The notes under the pieces are model-generated. The model was not told where the DNA came from, searched no databases, and saw only the letters and a program-made list of their open reading frames with translations. Positions 1 to 8,600 of a DNA stretch of 40,983 bases are shown here, piece after piece; position 1 is the first letter of the stretch; each line of letters begins with the position of its first letter. The stretch is from the NCBI GenBank assembly GCA_947584415.1, contig CANPWN010000006.1, forward strand, positions 1-40,983, in the 5' to 3' direction. The stretch is from an uncultured Clostridia bacterium (GTDB taxonomy: Bacteria; Bacillota; Clostridia; Christensenellales; UBA1242). Position numbers and translations under genes: made by a program.

Positions 1-103
1 AAAATAATATAAAAGTTGCAAAATGGTTAGGAATTTTTTAAAATTTTAAAATGTTAATAATTTTGAAAAAACTCAAAAATTAAGCAAAAAACACCTAAAA
101 ATG

Positions 104-137
104 TTAAAAAAATCCGAAAATAATGTGATTTTTCGGA
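104..137 (-). terminator. Rho-independent terminator after the VanW gene
   Basis: On the minus strand TCCGAAAA pairs with TTTTCGGA (plus positions 113-120 and 130-137) around a loop of about 9 nt, and is followed by a run of seven or more U. It sits about 25 nt past the VanW stop codon. Confidence 0.7.
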
Positions 138-162
138 AATTTTTTCAAATTAGACTTAAGGC

Positions 163-1695
163 TCAAGGATTATAGGCGCTGGGGCGCTGTTTTTCAATTT
201 TTGCACGCACGGTTTCAGTGGTGGTTGTGGTCACCTTTTGTGGCGGGATGAATTGAACATCATTTTCTGGAAGGGTCATGCCTTCGCCAAGTTCGTTGAC
301 GCCTTGGACAATTATGCCATCTTGGGCGTAATAGAAGTCATGCCTAAGTTCCTTCTCCTCGACAACTTCGCCGTTCTGTAAATATTGAAGATAACCCTTA
401 CTCTCATAGCCCTCACGCGGATAGCGGACACGATAATATTCACCCTTATAGATGACAAAGTTGGAATATTCGCCGCTTACATCATCAATGATTTTGTCGC
501 CGCCGTGTGGCAAAACTTTGATAAACTCGGCACGCGTGCGGATGCTTTTGCCTTCTTCAAATGGCTTGCCATAAATTTCAACATAAACATTATCTTTGTC
601 AGAATAAGTTTTTATGTAAATTGGCGTGTCCAAATTGTTGACAAACACGAGGTCGGAATAACCCTCAGAGACCATGGCATCAAAAGAGAGTGGAACATAA
701 CTTGCTGGAAGTGAGTGATGATTTGCCTCGGTCACATCTATGCCGGCAAGCAAAAGCGCGTTATAAAGGGTTGTTGACGCCTGGCAAACTCCTCCGCCTG
801 TGCCTTTGACATAGGCGCCGTTTAAAATTATATTTGCCTGCTTATAGCCGTTTTCTGTCGAACGCGGGCCTGTGACATTATTAAAACTTACTTCTTCGCC
901 TGGCATTATCACTTTGCCGTTGAAGGAATTTAAGGCACGGGAGACATTATTCTTTCTCGCGTCAGAAGATGAAGAATAACTTGTGGAAAAACTTGACCTT
1001 AGCGCTATGCTGCTTAGTGCCGCATCCTCGTCAAACTGGCATGGGATTTGCATGATTGGGATGTCAATTTCCGCCTGCTTGTTGACATTGAGCGCATCAT
1101 CAATCAGGTCATAAAGCCTGCCACGGTCGACAACTATGCCGTCCTTCCCTTCGCTTAGAGAGAACATTGGCTCTCCGTTCGGGTCAAAGATGACTTTTGG
1201 TTCTTCGCACTCGGTGTCAATTTCGGCGGATATGGCCTCAACTTTTTCTTCCAGTCCACCCAAGACTGTTTTGTAAGATACTTGTATGTTTAGACCATTT
1301 TTTTTGACTTCCTGCTTTTTCAAAAAGCGCTTTATCATGCCGCCTTCCCTGCCAACTTTGAGTGCTTGGGTCAAAACCGGTTCAACCTCATTGACAACCT
1401 CAAAATCATCACCGGTGAAAACCCACACTCTGTCGCCATATTTGAGTTTGAGTTCAATTTCATCACGAGAACTTAAAAGTGAATAAGAAACTATGTTTTC
1501 CGCCTCCGCTCTGGTCATGCCGGAAACATCAATGCCATTGACTTTTGTTCCGTTCAAAAATTTATCATTTGGCGAAAGATTGTCAACAAAAAAGAATTGA
1601 CAAAAAAGGAGGATGGAAACTGCCAAGATTGCCGCTCCCAACCCCCAATATAGTCCGCTAAATTTGCGTTTCGTTTTCGTTTTCGTGTTGCTCAT
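163..1695 (-). CDS. VanW family membrane-anchored protein
   Basis: A 510-residue envelope protein. A Lys/Arg-rich N-terminus and one membrane segment (about residues 13-35) anchor it with the bulk outside. Residues about 45-210 resemble the peptidoglycan-binding-like domain that often precedes VanW, with a GxxVxGidvsGmt motif near residue 50. The VanW domain spans about 240-380 and carries the typical NSFNGKVIMPGEEVSFN, TGPRSTENGYK and GGGVCQASTTLYNALLLAG blocks. The tail is Thr-rich and ends in basic residues. VanW was first seen in vancomycin-resistance clusters, but its biochemical role is not settled; no van genes are nearby. The ATG follows an AGGG. It lies 37 nt after the tRNA nucleotidyltransferase gene and has no visible promoter of its own, so co-transcription is likely. 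Confidence 0.85.
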   Translation of the reverse strand: MSNTKTKTKRKFSGLYWGLGAAILAVSILLFCQFFFVDNLSPNDKFLNGTKVNGIDVSGMTRAEAENIVSYSLLSSRDEIELKLKYGDRVWVFTGDDFEVVNEVEPVLTQALKVGREGGMIKRFLKKQEVKKNGLNIQVSYKTVLGGLEEKVEAISAEIDTECEEPKVIFDPNGEPMFSLSEGKDGIVVDRGRLYDLIDDALNVNKQAEIDIPIMQIPCQFDEDAALSSIALRSSFSTSYSSSSDARKNNVSRALNSFNGKVIMPGEEVSFNNVTGPRSTENGYKQANIILNGAYVKGTGGGVCQASTTLYNALLLAGIDVTEANHHSLPASYVPLSFDAMVSEGYSDLVFVNNLDTPIYIKTYSDKDNVYVEIYGKPFEEGKSIRTRAEFIKVLPHGGDKIIDDVSGEYSNFVIYKGEYYRVRYPREGYESKGYLQYLQNGEVVEEKELRHDFYYAQDGIIVQGVNELGEGMTLPENDVQFIPPQKVTTTTTETVRAKIEKQRPSAYNP

Positions 1696-1732
1696 AACCC
1701 TAGTATGAGTTAGTTGAGCCGAAATTATTACT

Positions 1733-2950
1733 TTAACTAAACTTATGATAATGATGTCTTCCTATGTCACTGATAAGGTCCTCTGTCACATTGTTACATT
1801 TGCCATCAAAGACATCACTAAGCGCCTCCATCAACACTTTGTCATACACCTTTTCGGGCATGGATGGAAAGTTTTTCTTTAGGTCTTTGGCACTAATTTT
1901 GAGGTCGCCTGTTTTTATGACAAGTTTGTGTGCAATAATGTAACGGTAAAAGAAATTATACTTTTGAGCCAAAAATTTGCTCTTTTTTGACAAAATTTTG
2001 AGTATTTCGGGAAAATTATCAAAATATTTGAAGAAATACTGTTTGTTCTTTAAATGATTGAGCGCGTCATAATAGCCAGAAATTATGTTGATAAAATCTC
2101 GAAGTCGCTTTTTTGGAAAACCAGCATCTTCAAGCATATTCATGAGAAAATATGACACACTGGCTGGTTTAACTGTGTCAATAACATCAATGACAAAACC
2201 CATATATTTGTCGTCACATTTGCTAAGCATGTGCGGTCGAATATGGTCGACTTTAAAGCCAAGCCTTTTCCACACTCCAAGATGATTGTAAAGGTTAATT
2301 GCTCGGGCTGCACCACGGTTTGTTGTGCGGTCAAACAACTTTTGAATTTCCTCGTTGACTTTGGCTTTTGTTAAATCACGGATGTTTTCAATGTTGCTAT
2401 GTGCGGCAATAAGGGTGCGTTTGTCTATAGAAAAATTAAGTTCCCCTGCAAGTCGCAAAAGTCTTAAAATTCGTTGACCATCATCTTTCAAAATCTCCTC
2501 GTTTATGGCGCGGAGTTTTTTGCGCTTTAAGTCACTTATGCCATTGAAAGGGTCAATGATTTTGTCTGTGAGAGGGTCATAATAAATTGCGTTGATGGTG
2601 AAATCACGCCTTTTTGCATCCTGCTTTAAATCTTTGATAAATGTAACTTCGGTTGGCGTGTGACCTTTTTCATATTTCTCTTTGCGGAAAGTGGCATAAT
2701 CAAAACTCTTTTCGCCACAAACAATTTTGCATGTGCCTAAAAACTTGTTTTTGTTTTTTAAGACAAACTCACTGCCTTCCAACTTTTTTGCCAGAATTTC
2801 CAAAGTCAGCGCGCTGCAAACATCCTCATCATCACATTTTCTGCACAAAAGCGCGTTGCGGACAAAACCGCCCACCAAATAAAAATCACCGCCCGCGGTT
2901 TGTGATAACTTCTTTACTAAATCACTTGGTTCAACTTTTAATATGCTCAT
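1733..2950 (-). CDS. CCA tRNA nucleotidyltransferase / poly(A) polymerase family
   Basis: Predicted nucleotidyltransferase that adds or repairs the 3' CCA of tRNA; a poly(A) polymerase role cannot be excluded by eye. The N-terminus has the class II signature: DFYLVGGFVRNALL, then DDEDVCSAL supplying the metal-binding acidic pair. Next come the template motif RRDFTINAIYYDP, DPFNGISDLKRKKLRAI, and ILRLLRLAGELNFSI of the neck. The C-terminal body is helical and divergent, and no HD domain is evident. The ATG at 2950 is preferred over an upstream in-frame start at 3001 because the latter adds 17 residues outside the family pattern. A -35/-10 pair (2986-2958) ends 7 nt before this ATG, so the AGGATA upstream is more likely the -10 than a ribosome binding site. 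Confidence 0.85.
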   Translation of the reverse strand: MSILKVEPSDLVKKLSQTAGGDFYLVGGFVRNALLCRKCDDEDVCSALTLEILAKKLEGSEFVLKNKNKFLGTCKIVCGEKSFDYATFRKEKYEKGHTPTEVTFIKDLKQDAKRRDFTINAIYYDPLTDKIIDPFNGISDLKRKKLRAINEEILKDDGQRILRLLRLAGELNFSIDKRTLIAAHSNIENIRDLTKAKVNEEIQKLFDRTTNRGAARAINLYNHLGVWKRLGFKVDHIRPHMLSKCDDKYMGFVIDVIDTVKPASVSYFLMNMLEDAGFPKKRLRDFINIISGYYDALNHLKNKQYFFKYFDNFPEILKILSKKSKFLAQKYNFFYRYIIAHKLVIKTGDLKISAKDLKKNFPSMPEKVYDKVLMEALSDVFDGKCNNVTEDLISDIGRHHYHKFS

Positions 2951-2957
2951 ATTTATT

Positions 2958-2986
2958 ATCCTAAACTTCCCGCTTAATTTTGTCAA
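2958..2986 (-). promoter_or_regulatory. Promoter of the tRNA nucleotidyltransferase gene, possibly leaderless
   Basis: Minus strand TTGACA, a 17-nt spacer, then TAGGAT. The -10 ends 7 nt before the ATG at 2950, which would put transcription start at or next to the start codon. Confidence 0.55.
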
Positions 2987-3001
2987 GCAAATCAATTTCA
3001 T

Positions 3002-3030
3002 TTGACTTTAAGTATATTTTTTTGTATATT
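3002..3030 (+). promoter_or_regulatory. Promoter of the P-type ATPase gene, possibly leaderless
   Basis: TTGACT, a 17-nt spacer, TATATT, then six bases and the ATG at 3037. There is no Shine-Dalgarno between the -10 and the start codon. It diverges from the promoter at 2958-2986. Confidence 0.6.
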
Positions 3031-3036
3031 TGAGTG

Positions 3037-5424
3037 ATGAAAAAAAATTGTCAAGACTTTGAAATAGTCAGATACTCACCTGATTTAAATATTGGTCTTA
3101 ATGCTCAAGAAATAAATGAGCGCGAAGAACACAAGTTGTTTAATGTAACCTCAGTGAAATCTTCCCGTTCATATCTTTCTATTTTTGTCAAAAACATTTG
3201 CACTTATTTCAACCTTATTTGGACAATTATTGCCATTGCGCTGATTTGCGTGGGAGCCTATGGAGATTTACTTTTCTTGCTTGTTATCACACTCAACACC
3301 GCTGTTGCAATCATACAAGAGTGCCGCGCCAAACACACCATTGAAAAACTGTCGCTTGTGGCGTCACCACACATTAAGACGCTGAGAAATGGCGAAATTG
3401 TTGAACTGCCAAGTGAAAAACTTGTGCTTGATGATGTTATCATTTTGGCAAATGGCGACCAAATTCCGTCTGATAGCCTTGTGCTTGAAGGTGAAATTGA
3501 AGTTAATGAAAGTTTGCTTACTGGAGAAAGCAACCCTATCAAAAAAGTGGCGGGCGACAAAATTCTTGCTGGAAGTTTCATTGTTTCGGGAAAATGCAAA
3601 GCCCAAGTTGACAAGATTGGAAAAGATAATTATATTCAATCAATTCAAGCCAAAGCAAAGGAATTTAAAGCACCTTCATCAAACCTGTTTAAAGATATCA
3701 CTAAACTTATAAAATACATTGGCATTGCCCTTATACCACTGGGTATTCTCACTTTCGTCAAAGAATATGTGCTTTTGGTCAACCCTATTAGTGCATCTGT
3801 TTCTAACACTGCCGGTGCAATAACGGGCATGATACCATCTGGGATGTTTTTGCTTATAACCATCTCGCTTTCGGTGGGAGTTGTTAAACTTGCAAGAAAA
3901 AAGACGCTTGTGAAAGACATCTATTCCATTGAAATGCTTGCAAGAAGTAATGTGCTTTGTTTGGACAAGACTGGCACTATCACAGACGGGACTATGGCAG
4001 TCGTTGAAACAATTTACACCTCGCAAAAACGCAAAGATACCGTCAATAAAATCATATCCAATGTTTTATACGCCCAAGACTTTGCAAACGCAACAGGAAA
4101 TGCACTTATCACCGCCTTTGGCAAGAGAGATGATTTTAAAGTCCAAGAAAAAATTGAATTTTCTTCGGCAAGAAAATTTTCTGTGACAACTTTTACAAAT
4201 GGGAAAACCTATTATCTCGGAGCGCCTACCTTTGTTAAAGCAAAACTTAAAGAGCCTTATTCAATCATTTTAAAAGAAAAATTGGAGGCAGGATACAGAG
4301 TTATTGCTTTGACAGAAAGTTCAAAACCTTATGATGAAAAAAAAGGTCCAACTTCTGAGCAAACTTTGGCTTTGTTTGTGCTTGAGGACCACATACGAGA
4401 TGACGCAATTGAAACAATCAAATGGTTTAAGGACAATGATGTGGAAATTAAAATTATTTCCGGAGATGACCCAATCACCGTGTCCAAAATTGCAGAACGC
4501 GTGCATGTTGAAGGTGCGGACAAATTTGTTTCTTTGGAAGGCAGGTCTTTGGAAGAAGTTGAACAGATGGCAGATGAGTTCACTGTTTTTGGCAGAGTTT
4601 CACCTGAGCAAAAATATGTCATTGTTAAAACTTTAAAGAAAAAAGGCAAAGTTGTTGCCATGACGGGAGATGGTGTCAATGACACGCTTGCGCTTAAAGA
4701 GGCTGATTGCTCTATTGCTATGGCTGACGGAAGCGAGGCGGCAAGAAACATCTCAAATCTTGTGCTTCTTAACTCCAACTTCACTTCCCTTCCAAGCGTT
4801 GTTAGAGAAGGCCGACAGGTCGTCAACAATGTTCAAAATTCTTCCGTGCTATTCCTTATGAAAACCTTGTTCACTTTGGTTATGTGCATTGCAACAATCA
4901 TTATGGTCGTGCCTTATCCATGCATAACAAGGCAACTCTTCCTGCTTGAAATGTTTGTGATTGGTCTGCCATCATTTATTCTCACTTTCCAGCCAAACAC
5001 CTCAATCATCCAAGGCAACTTTATTCCTGTTGTGCTTAAAAAGGCCATACCGAGAGCGCTATTGATGATTGTTAATGTGTTCGTTGTCATCTTCCTCGGC
5101 TCTGAACATTTCAACACACTCTCATCCTTTGAATATGACACGCTCATAACCCTCACATTGACATTTACAGGCTTCTTGAACCTCGTTTCACTCTGTCGCC
5201 CTATGACGCTTTTAAGAGGTCTTACAATTGCCTCATCACTGGTTTTGCTGGTGGCTGCAATTTTGATTATGCCGGCGTTCTTCACAATGACTGACTTCTC
5301 CTTTGCAGTGCTTGTCACCTTCTTCACAATCATGGCATTTTCTGGAATTATACTGCTTATAGGCATTTTAATAAGCGGAAAATTCCATTTTGATTGGAGT
5401 AAGTTCAAGTTTAGAAAGAAATAA
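3037..5424 (+). CDS. P-type cation-transporting ATPase (CtpE-like)
   Basis: A 795-residue integral membrane pump that couples ATP hydrolysis to cation movement. The actuator loop has LLTGES (about residues 160-165), the phosphorylation motif is CLDKTGT (D310), and TGDGVND lies near residue 545. The helix before the phosphorylation site reads GMIPSGMFLL rather than the PEGL or PEAL of Ca2+/Mg2+ pumps or the CPC of heavy-metal pumps. From family knowledge this suggests the CtpE/EXP7-type group, for which Ca2+ or Mg2+ transport has been discussed. I see no N-terminal metal-binding domain. Several C-terminal membrane helices follow about residue 610. An in-frame GTG at 3034 directly precedes the chosen ATG. 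No Shine-Dalgarno is visible, fitting the promoter that abuts the start. The ion cannot be assigned from sequence. Confidence 0.88.
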   Translation: MKKNCQDFEIVRYSPDLNIGLNAQEINEREEHKLFNVTSVKSSRSYLSIFVKNICTYFNLIWTIIAIALICVGAYGDLLFLLVITLNTAVAIIQECRAKHTIEKLSLVASPHIKTLRNGEIVELPSEKLVLDDVIILANGDQIPSDSLVLEGEIEVNESLLTGESNPIKKVAGDKILAGSFIVSGKCKAQVDKIGKDNYIQSIQAKAKEFKAPSSNLFKDITKLIKYIGIALIPLGILTFVKEYVLLVNPISASVSNTAGAITGMIPSGMFLLITISLSVGVVKLARKKTLVKDIYSIEMLARSNVLCLDKTGTITDGTMAVVETIYTSQKRKDTVNKIISNVLYAQDFANATGNALITAFGKRDDFKVQEKIEFSSARKFSVTTFTNGKTYYLGAPTFVKAKLKEPYSIILKEKLEAGYRVIALTESSKPYDEKKGPTSEQTLALFVLEDHIRDDAIETIKWFKDNDVEIKIISGDDPITVSKIAERVHVEGADKFVSLEGRSLEEVEQMADEFTVFGRVSPEQKYVIVKTLKKKGKVVAMTGDGVNDTLALKEADCSIAMADGSEAARNISNLVLLNSNFTSLPSVVREGRQVVNNVQNSSVLFLMKTLFTLVMCIATIIMVVPYPCITRQLFLLEMFVIGLPSFILTFQPNTSIIQGNFIPVVLKKAIPRALLMIVNVFVVIFLGSEHFNTLSSFEYDTLITLTLTFTGFLNLVSLCRPMTLLRGLTIASSLVLLVAAILIMPAFFTMTDFSFAVLVTFFTIMAFSGIILLIGILISGKFHFDWSKFKFRKK

Positions 5425-5433
5425 AACAAGTAA

Positions 5434-5526
5434 CAAATAAAAAACAAATAAAAAACAAATAAAAAACAAATAAAAAAACAACAAATAAAAAACAAATAAA
5501 AAACAAATAAAAAACAAATAAAAAAA
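5434..5526. repeat. Short tandem repeat, 11-bp unit, about 8 copies
   Basis: The unit CAAATAAAAAA occurs four times, is broken by a short insertion near 5478-5482, and then occurs four more times. It fills the space between the ATPase stop and a terminator hairpin and is non-coding. Such arrays can change copy number by replication slippage. Confidence 0.85.
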
Positions 5527-5550
5527 TCAGCCGTTTGGCTGATTTTTTTT
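5521..5550. terminator. Bidirectional Rho-independent terminator
   Basis: AAAAAATCAGCC, loop GTTT, GGCTGATTTTTTTT. A U-run exists on both strands, so it can end the ATPase transcript from the left and the ftsH operon from the right. Confidence 0.85.
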
Positions 5551-6229
5551 ACATCCTTTCAAATTCATCTAAGGACTTATACAATATTGAGGTGTTGGCC
5601 TTTTGTGTGATTGTTAAAACATACTCTGTTGCTTTGCTTGAGGTTGTGTCAGGCCTTAGTTTTACAGGCACATACATCACAAAAGTGTCAAGATTGTCTT
5701 TTTCGCTTATTGTGAAATATATTGACCTAAATGTTAAAGCTATGTTACTGTAAGCGCTTATGCAAACATCTCCATTGCTTGTGCGAAGTGTTTGCTCGTT
5801 GCCTTCACGGTATGAAAATTGAACATAATAACCTTTCTTTAAAACATCACTTTCAAGTTTTGAAACTGTAAATGCGCTGCTCAATGCGTTTGCTTGGTCC
5901 TTTTGTGTGGCGTGCAAATCATATTCCCCTAACCTGCCACTGAATAGTGCAATAAGAAAGTTCGTTTTGAACATGCTGTTAAATTTGTCCATAAAGGCTG
6001 AATACTGCTCTTCATCTGATGCAAACTGGCCATGCTCTGCAGTGCCGTCATAAACAATGATTTGGTCGGGCTTGCCGACAATTGAAGGCGTCAAGTTCAT
6101 AGGCACGCATGCGGCTATAATAATCAGCACTGAAATGGCCACAACAAGGCCAAGCACAATGAAAGCGGCTATGCGAACTTTTCGCTTCTTTTTTATGGCA
6201 ATTTTGTGGTCAACCATGAGTTCTGGCAT
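5549..6229 (-). CDS. Hypothetical membrane-anchored protein coupled to ftsH
   Basis: A 226-residue protein I do not recognise. It has a short basic cytoplasmic N-terminus (KKKRK), one membrane helix (about residues 20-42), and an external domain of about 180 residues with mixed strand-like segments. The only external cysteine pattern is sparse. Its ATG shares one base with the ftsH stop codon (UAAUG), and an AAAGGAG at the end of ftsH serves as its ribosome binding site, so translation is coupled to FtsH. A partner or substrate-handling role for FtsH is possible on context alone; no homologous domain was recognised. Confidence 0.7.
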   Translation of the reverse strand: MPELMVDHKIAIKKKRKVRIAAFIVLGLVVAISVLIIIAACVPMNLTPSIVGKPDQIIVYDGTAEHGQFASDEEQYSAFMDKFNSMFKTNFLIALFSGRLGEYDLHATQKDQANALSSAFTVSKLESDVLKKGYYVQFSYREGNEQTLRTSNGDVCISAYSNIALTFRSIYFTISEKDNLDTFVMYVPVKLRPDTTSSKATEYVLTITQKANTSILYKSLDEFERM

Positions 6230-8490
6230 TATTTTTCTCCTTTGTCATCTTTTTCTGTTTTCTTTGTTGTCGTTTTTGGGGTTGATGTTTTTGTTGCCCT
6301 AACGCGTTTTGGAACTGAGGAATCCTTTTTCTCTTCGGCCTTTGCTTTTTCAACGCTTTGAGAACTTTCCTTTTTTGCTCTCACTGCTTTTGCTGGCTTT
6401 TCATTTTTAAGTTCCTTTGATTTTTCCTCAAATTCTTTTACAATCATGTCATACTCTTCTTGAGTTATGATGTTGTTTTCAAGAAGTTTTTTGCCTTCTT
6501 CAACCTTTTTTTGATATTCGTTTAAAGCACGCTCATTTTCGCGTTTTTGGCGTTCTTTTTCTTCTTTTAACTTCTGTGCTTTTTCCTTCTTTTCCATCTC
6601 TTTTGCAACTTCTTCGCTGCTCTTTCCTGACATAATCATGTCAACTTCATCCTTGTAGATGGTCTCTCTGTCAAGCAGAAGAAGTGCAAGTTGTTCCAAG
6701 ATGGCTTTGTTTGAAGAGATGATTTTCTTTGCTCTGGTATAGTTATAAGATAAGATTTCTCTCACTTCGTCATCTGCCTCTGCCGCCAATTTTTCGGAAA
6801 AGTCATTTTTTGTTTGATAATCTCTGCCAACAAAGATTGTTTCCTGTGATGAAAGATTTAAAAATCCAAGTTTTTTGCTCATACCCCAATCAAACACCAT
6901 TTTGTGAGCAATTTTTGTTGCCTGTTGGATGTCGCTTGAAGCACCTGTTGTGATTTCATTAAAGATGATTTCTTCGGCTATTCTTCCGCCCATACTCATG
7001 GCAATTTCATCCATAAGTTTGTTGTAAGAAACAAAGCTGTCGTCATTTTCTGGTCTTGACATTGTGTAGCCACCAGCCATACCACGCGGAATGATTGAAA
7101 CTTCTTGAACATCATCACAATTTTCAAGTTTCTTTGCAAGCAAAGTGTGTCCTGCCTCGTGATATGCTGTGATTTTCTTGTCTTTTTCTGTTACAAGACG
7201 GCTCTTCTTTTGAGGCCCCATGATAACCTTGTTTATGCCTTCGGTGATGTCCGTCATTATAATTTTTGGTCTGCCCGCTCTGGCTGCAAGAATTGCCGCT
7301 TCATTGAGCATGTTTTCAATGTCCGCCCCTGTAAAGCCTGCAGTTATGCGTGCGAGTGTTCCAAAATCAACGCTTTCATCAATAGGTTTGTTGCGAGCGT
7401 GAATTTTGAGTATGCCTTCTCTGCCACGAACATCTGGGATGTGAACATAAATTTGTCTGTCAAATCTGCCTGGTCTAAGCAGCGCTGGGTCAAGAACATC
7501 ACTTCGGTTTGTTGCTGCCAGCACTATTATGCCTTCATTGCTTTCAAAACCATCCATTTCAACAAGAAGTTGGTTAAGGGTTTGCTCACGCTCATCATTT
7601 CCTCCGCCAAGTCCTGCCCCTCTTTGACGACCAACGGCGTCAATTTCATCAATAAACACAATGCATGGTTTGTTTTTCTTTGCCTGCTCAAACAAATCTC
7701 TAACTCTGGATGCGCCAACGCCGACAAACATTTCAACAAAATCAGAACCTGAAATTGAAATGAAAGGCACATTGCTTTCTCCAGCAACAGCCCTGGCAAG
7801 CAGAGTTTTTCCTGTTCCTGGGTTTCCGACAAGCAGCACGCCTTTTGGAATTCTTGCACCAAGGTCTGTGAATTTTTTAGGGTTTTTCAAGAACTCAACA
7901 ATTTCCTCAAGTTCTGCTTTTTCTTCGTCAGCACCAGCAATATCTGAAAACTTAACCTTTGTTGTTGCAAAAGATTTGGCTCTGGTCTTGCCAAAACTCA
8001 TGGCGCTTTTGTTTGAACTTGACATCATGCGGTATAACACCCAAACCATTACACCACCAAAGATGATGATAAGGATGGTTGGCAAAAGATTTAAGAACCA
8101 ATTGTTTGATGGCTTATCTGTGTCATATGTGATTGTCACTTTTTTATCAGTCTTTTCATTGTTTTCATTGATTTTTTGCAAAATCAAATTGATTTCAGAT
8201 GAACTTGAATATTCAAAATAATAGTCGGCGTTATTTGGGAAGGTTTTGGAGTTTTCACTGCCCTCAACCAAAATATACCCCGTGCCACCATTGTAATAAA
8301 GTTGGGTCATCTGAATATTTTTCTGCCCATTTTCTGTTTCGTATGTGCCATCAATAAGTTCATACACTTCACTTAATTGCACTCTTGTGCCTGGATTTGA
8401 TGTGTCAATAAAAAGAAAGCACACTAACAAAACAACCAAAAGCAAAAGTATCAAATATGAAAATCTGAACCCTTTCTTTTTCTCTTCCAA
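6229..8490 (-). CDS. ftsH: ATP-dependent zinc metalloprotease FtsH
   Basis: Membrane-bound AAA+ protease that degrades misfolded membrane proteins and short-lived regulators. Two N-terminal membrane helices flank an external domain of about 100 residues. Then come Walker A GNPGTGKT, Walker [13 protein letters not shown], the second region of homology [19 protein letters not shown], and the zinc site HEAGH. The last 110 residues are a Lys/Glu-rich, probably coiled and disordered tail, making it longer (753 residues) than typical FtsH (about 610-680). The start is probably the TTG at 8490: a GGAGGT lies 7 nt upstream of it, while an in-frame ATG at 8505 overlaps that Shine-Dalgarno and has none of its own. 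A promoter is visible at 8520-8548. Confidence 0.95.
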   Translation of the reverse strand: MEEKKKGFRFSYLILLLLVVLLVCFLFIDTSNPGTRVQLSEVYELIDGTYETENGQKNIQMTQLYYNGGTGYILVEGSENSKTFPNNADYYFEYSSSSEINLILQKINENNEKTDKKVTITYDTDKPSNNWFLNLLPTILIIIFGGVMVWVLYRMMSSSNKSAMSFGKTRAKSFATTKVKFSDIAGADEEKAELEEIVEFLKNPKKFTDLGARIPKGVLLVGNPGTGKTLLARAVAGESNVPFISISGSDFVEMFVGVGASRVRDLFEQAKKNKPCIVFIDEIDAVGRQRGAGLGGGNDEREQTLNQLLVEMDGFESNEGIIVLAATNRSDVLDPALLRPGRFDRQIYVHIPDVRGREGILKIHARNKPIDESVDFGTLARITAGFTGADIENMLNEAAILAARAGRPKIIMTDITEGINKVIMGPQKKSRLVTEKDKKITAYHEAGHTLLAKKLENCDDVQEVSIIPRGMAGGYTMSRPENDDSFVSYNKLMDEIAMSMGGRIAEEIIFNEITTGASSDIQQATKIAHKMVFDWGMSKKLGFLNLSSQETIFVGRDYQTKNDFSEKLAAEADDEVREILSYNYTRAKKIISSNKAILEQLALLLLDRETIYKDEVDMIMSGKSSEEVAKEMEKKEKAQKLKEEKERQKRENERALNEYQKKVEEGKKLLENNIITQEEYDMIVKEFEEKSKELKNEKPAKAVRAKKESSQSVEKAKAEEKKDSSVPKRVRATKTSTPKTTTKKTEKDDKGEK

Positions 8491-8519
8491 AACAATTACC
8501 TCCATTTAAATTACTGTCT

Positions 8520-8548
8520 ATTTTAACATATTATTATTTTTTTTACAA
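8520..8548 (-). promoter_or_regulatory. Promoter of ftsH
   Basis: Minus strand TTGTAA, a 17-nt spacer, TAAAAT, with a TG one base upstream of the -10 (extended -10). Confidence 0.5.
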
Positions 8549-8600
8549 ACAAATTAAACCTTAATACATGTTAAGTATATATTTTGTGTCGACAAAAATG

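Noticed and set aside
4914..5495. Open reading frame on the minus strand opposite the ATPase
   Set aside because: It begins in the tandem repeat, is extremely Phe-rich there, and mirrors a strongly conserved ATPase; no ribosome binding site.
7105..7752. Open reading frame on the plus strand opposite ftsH
   Set aside because: It lies entirely over the conserved AAA and protease domains of FtsH and has no family features.
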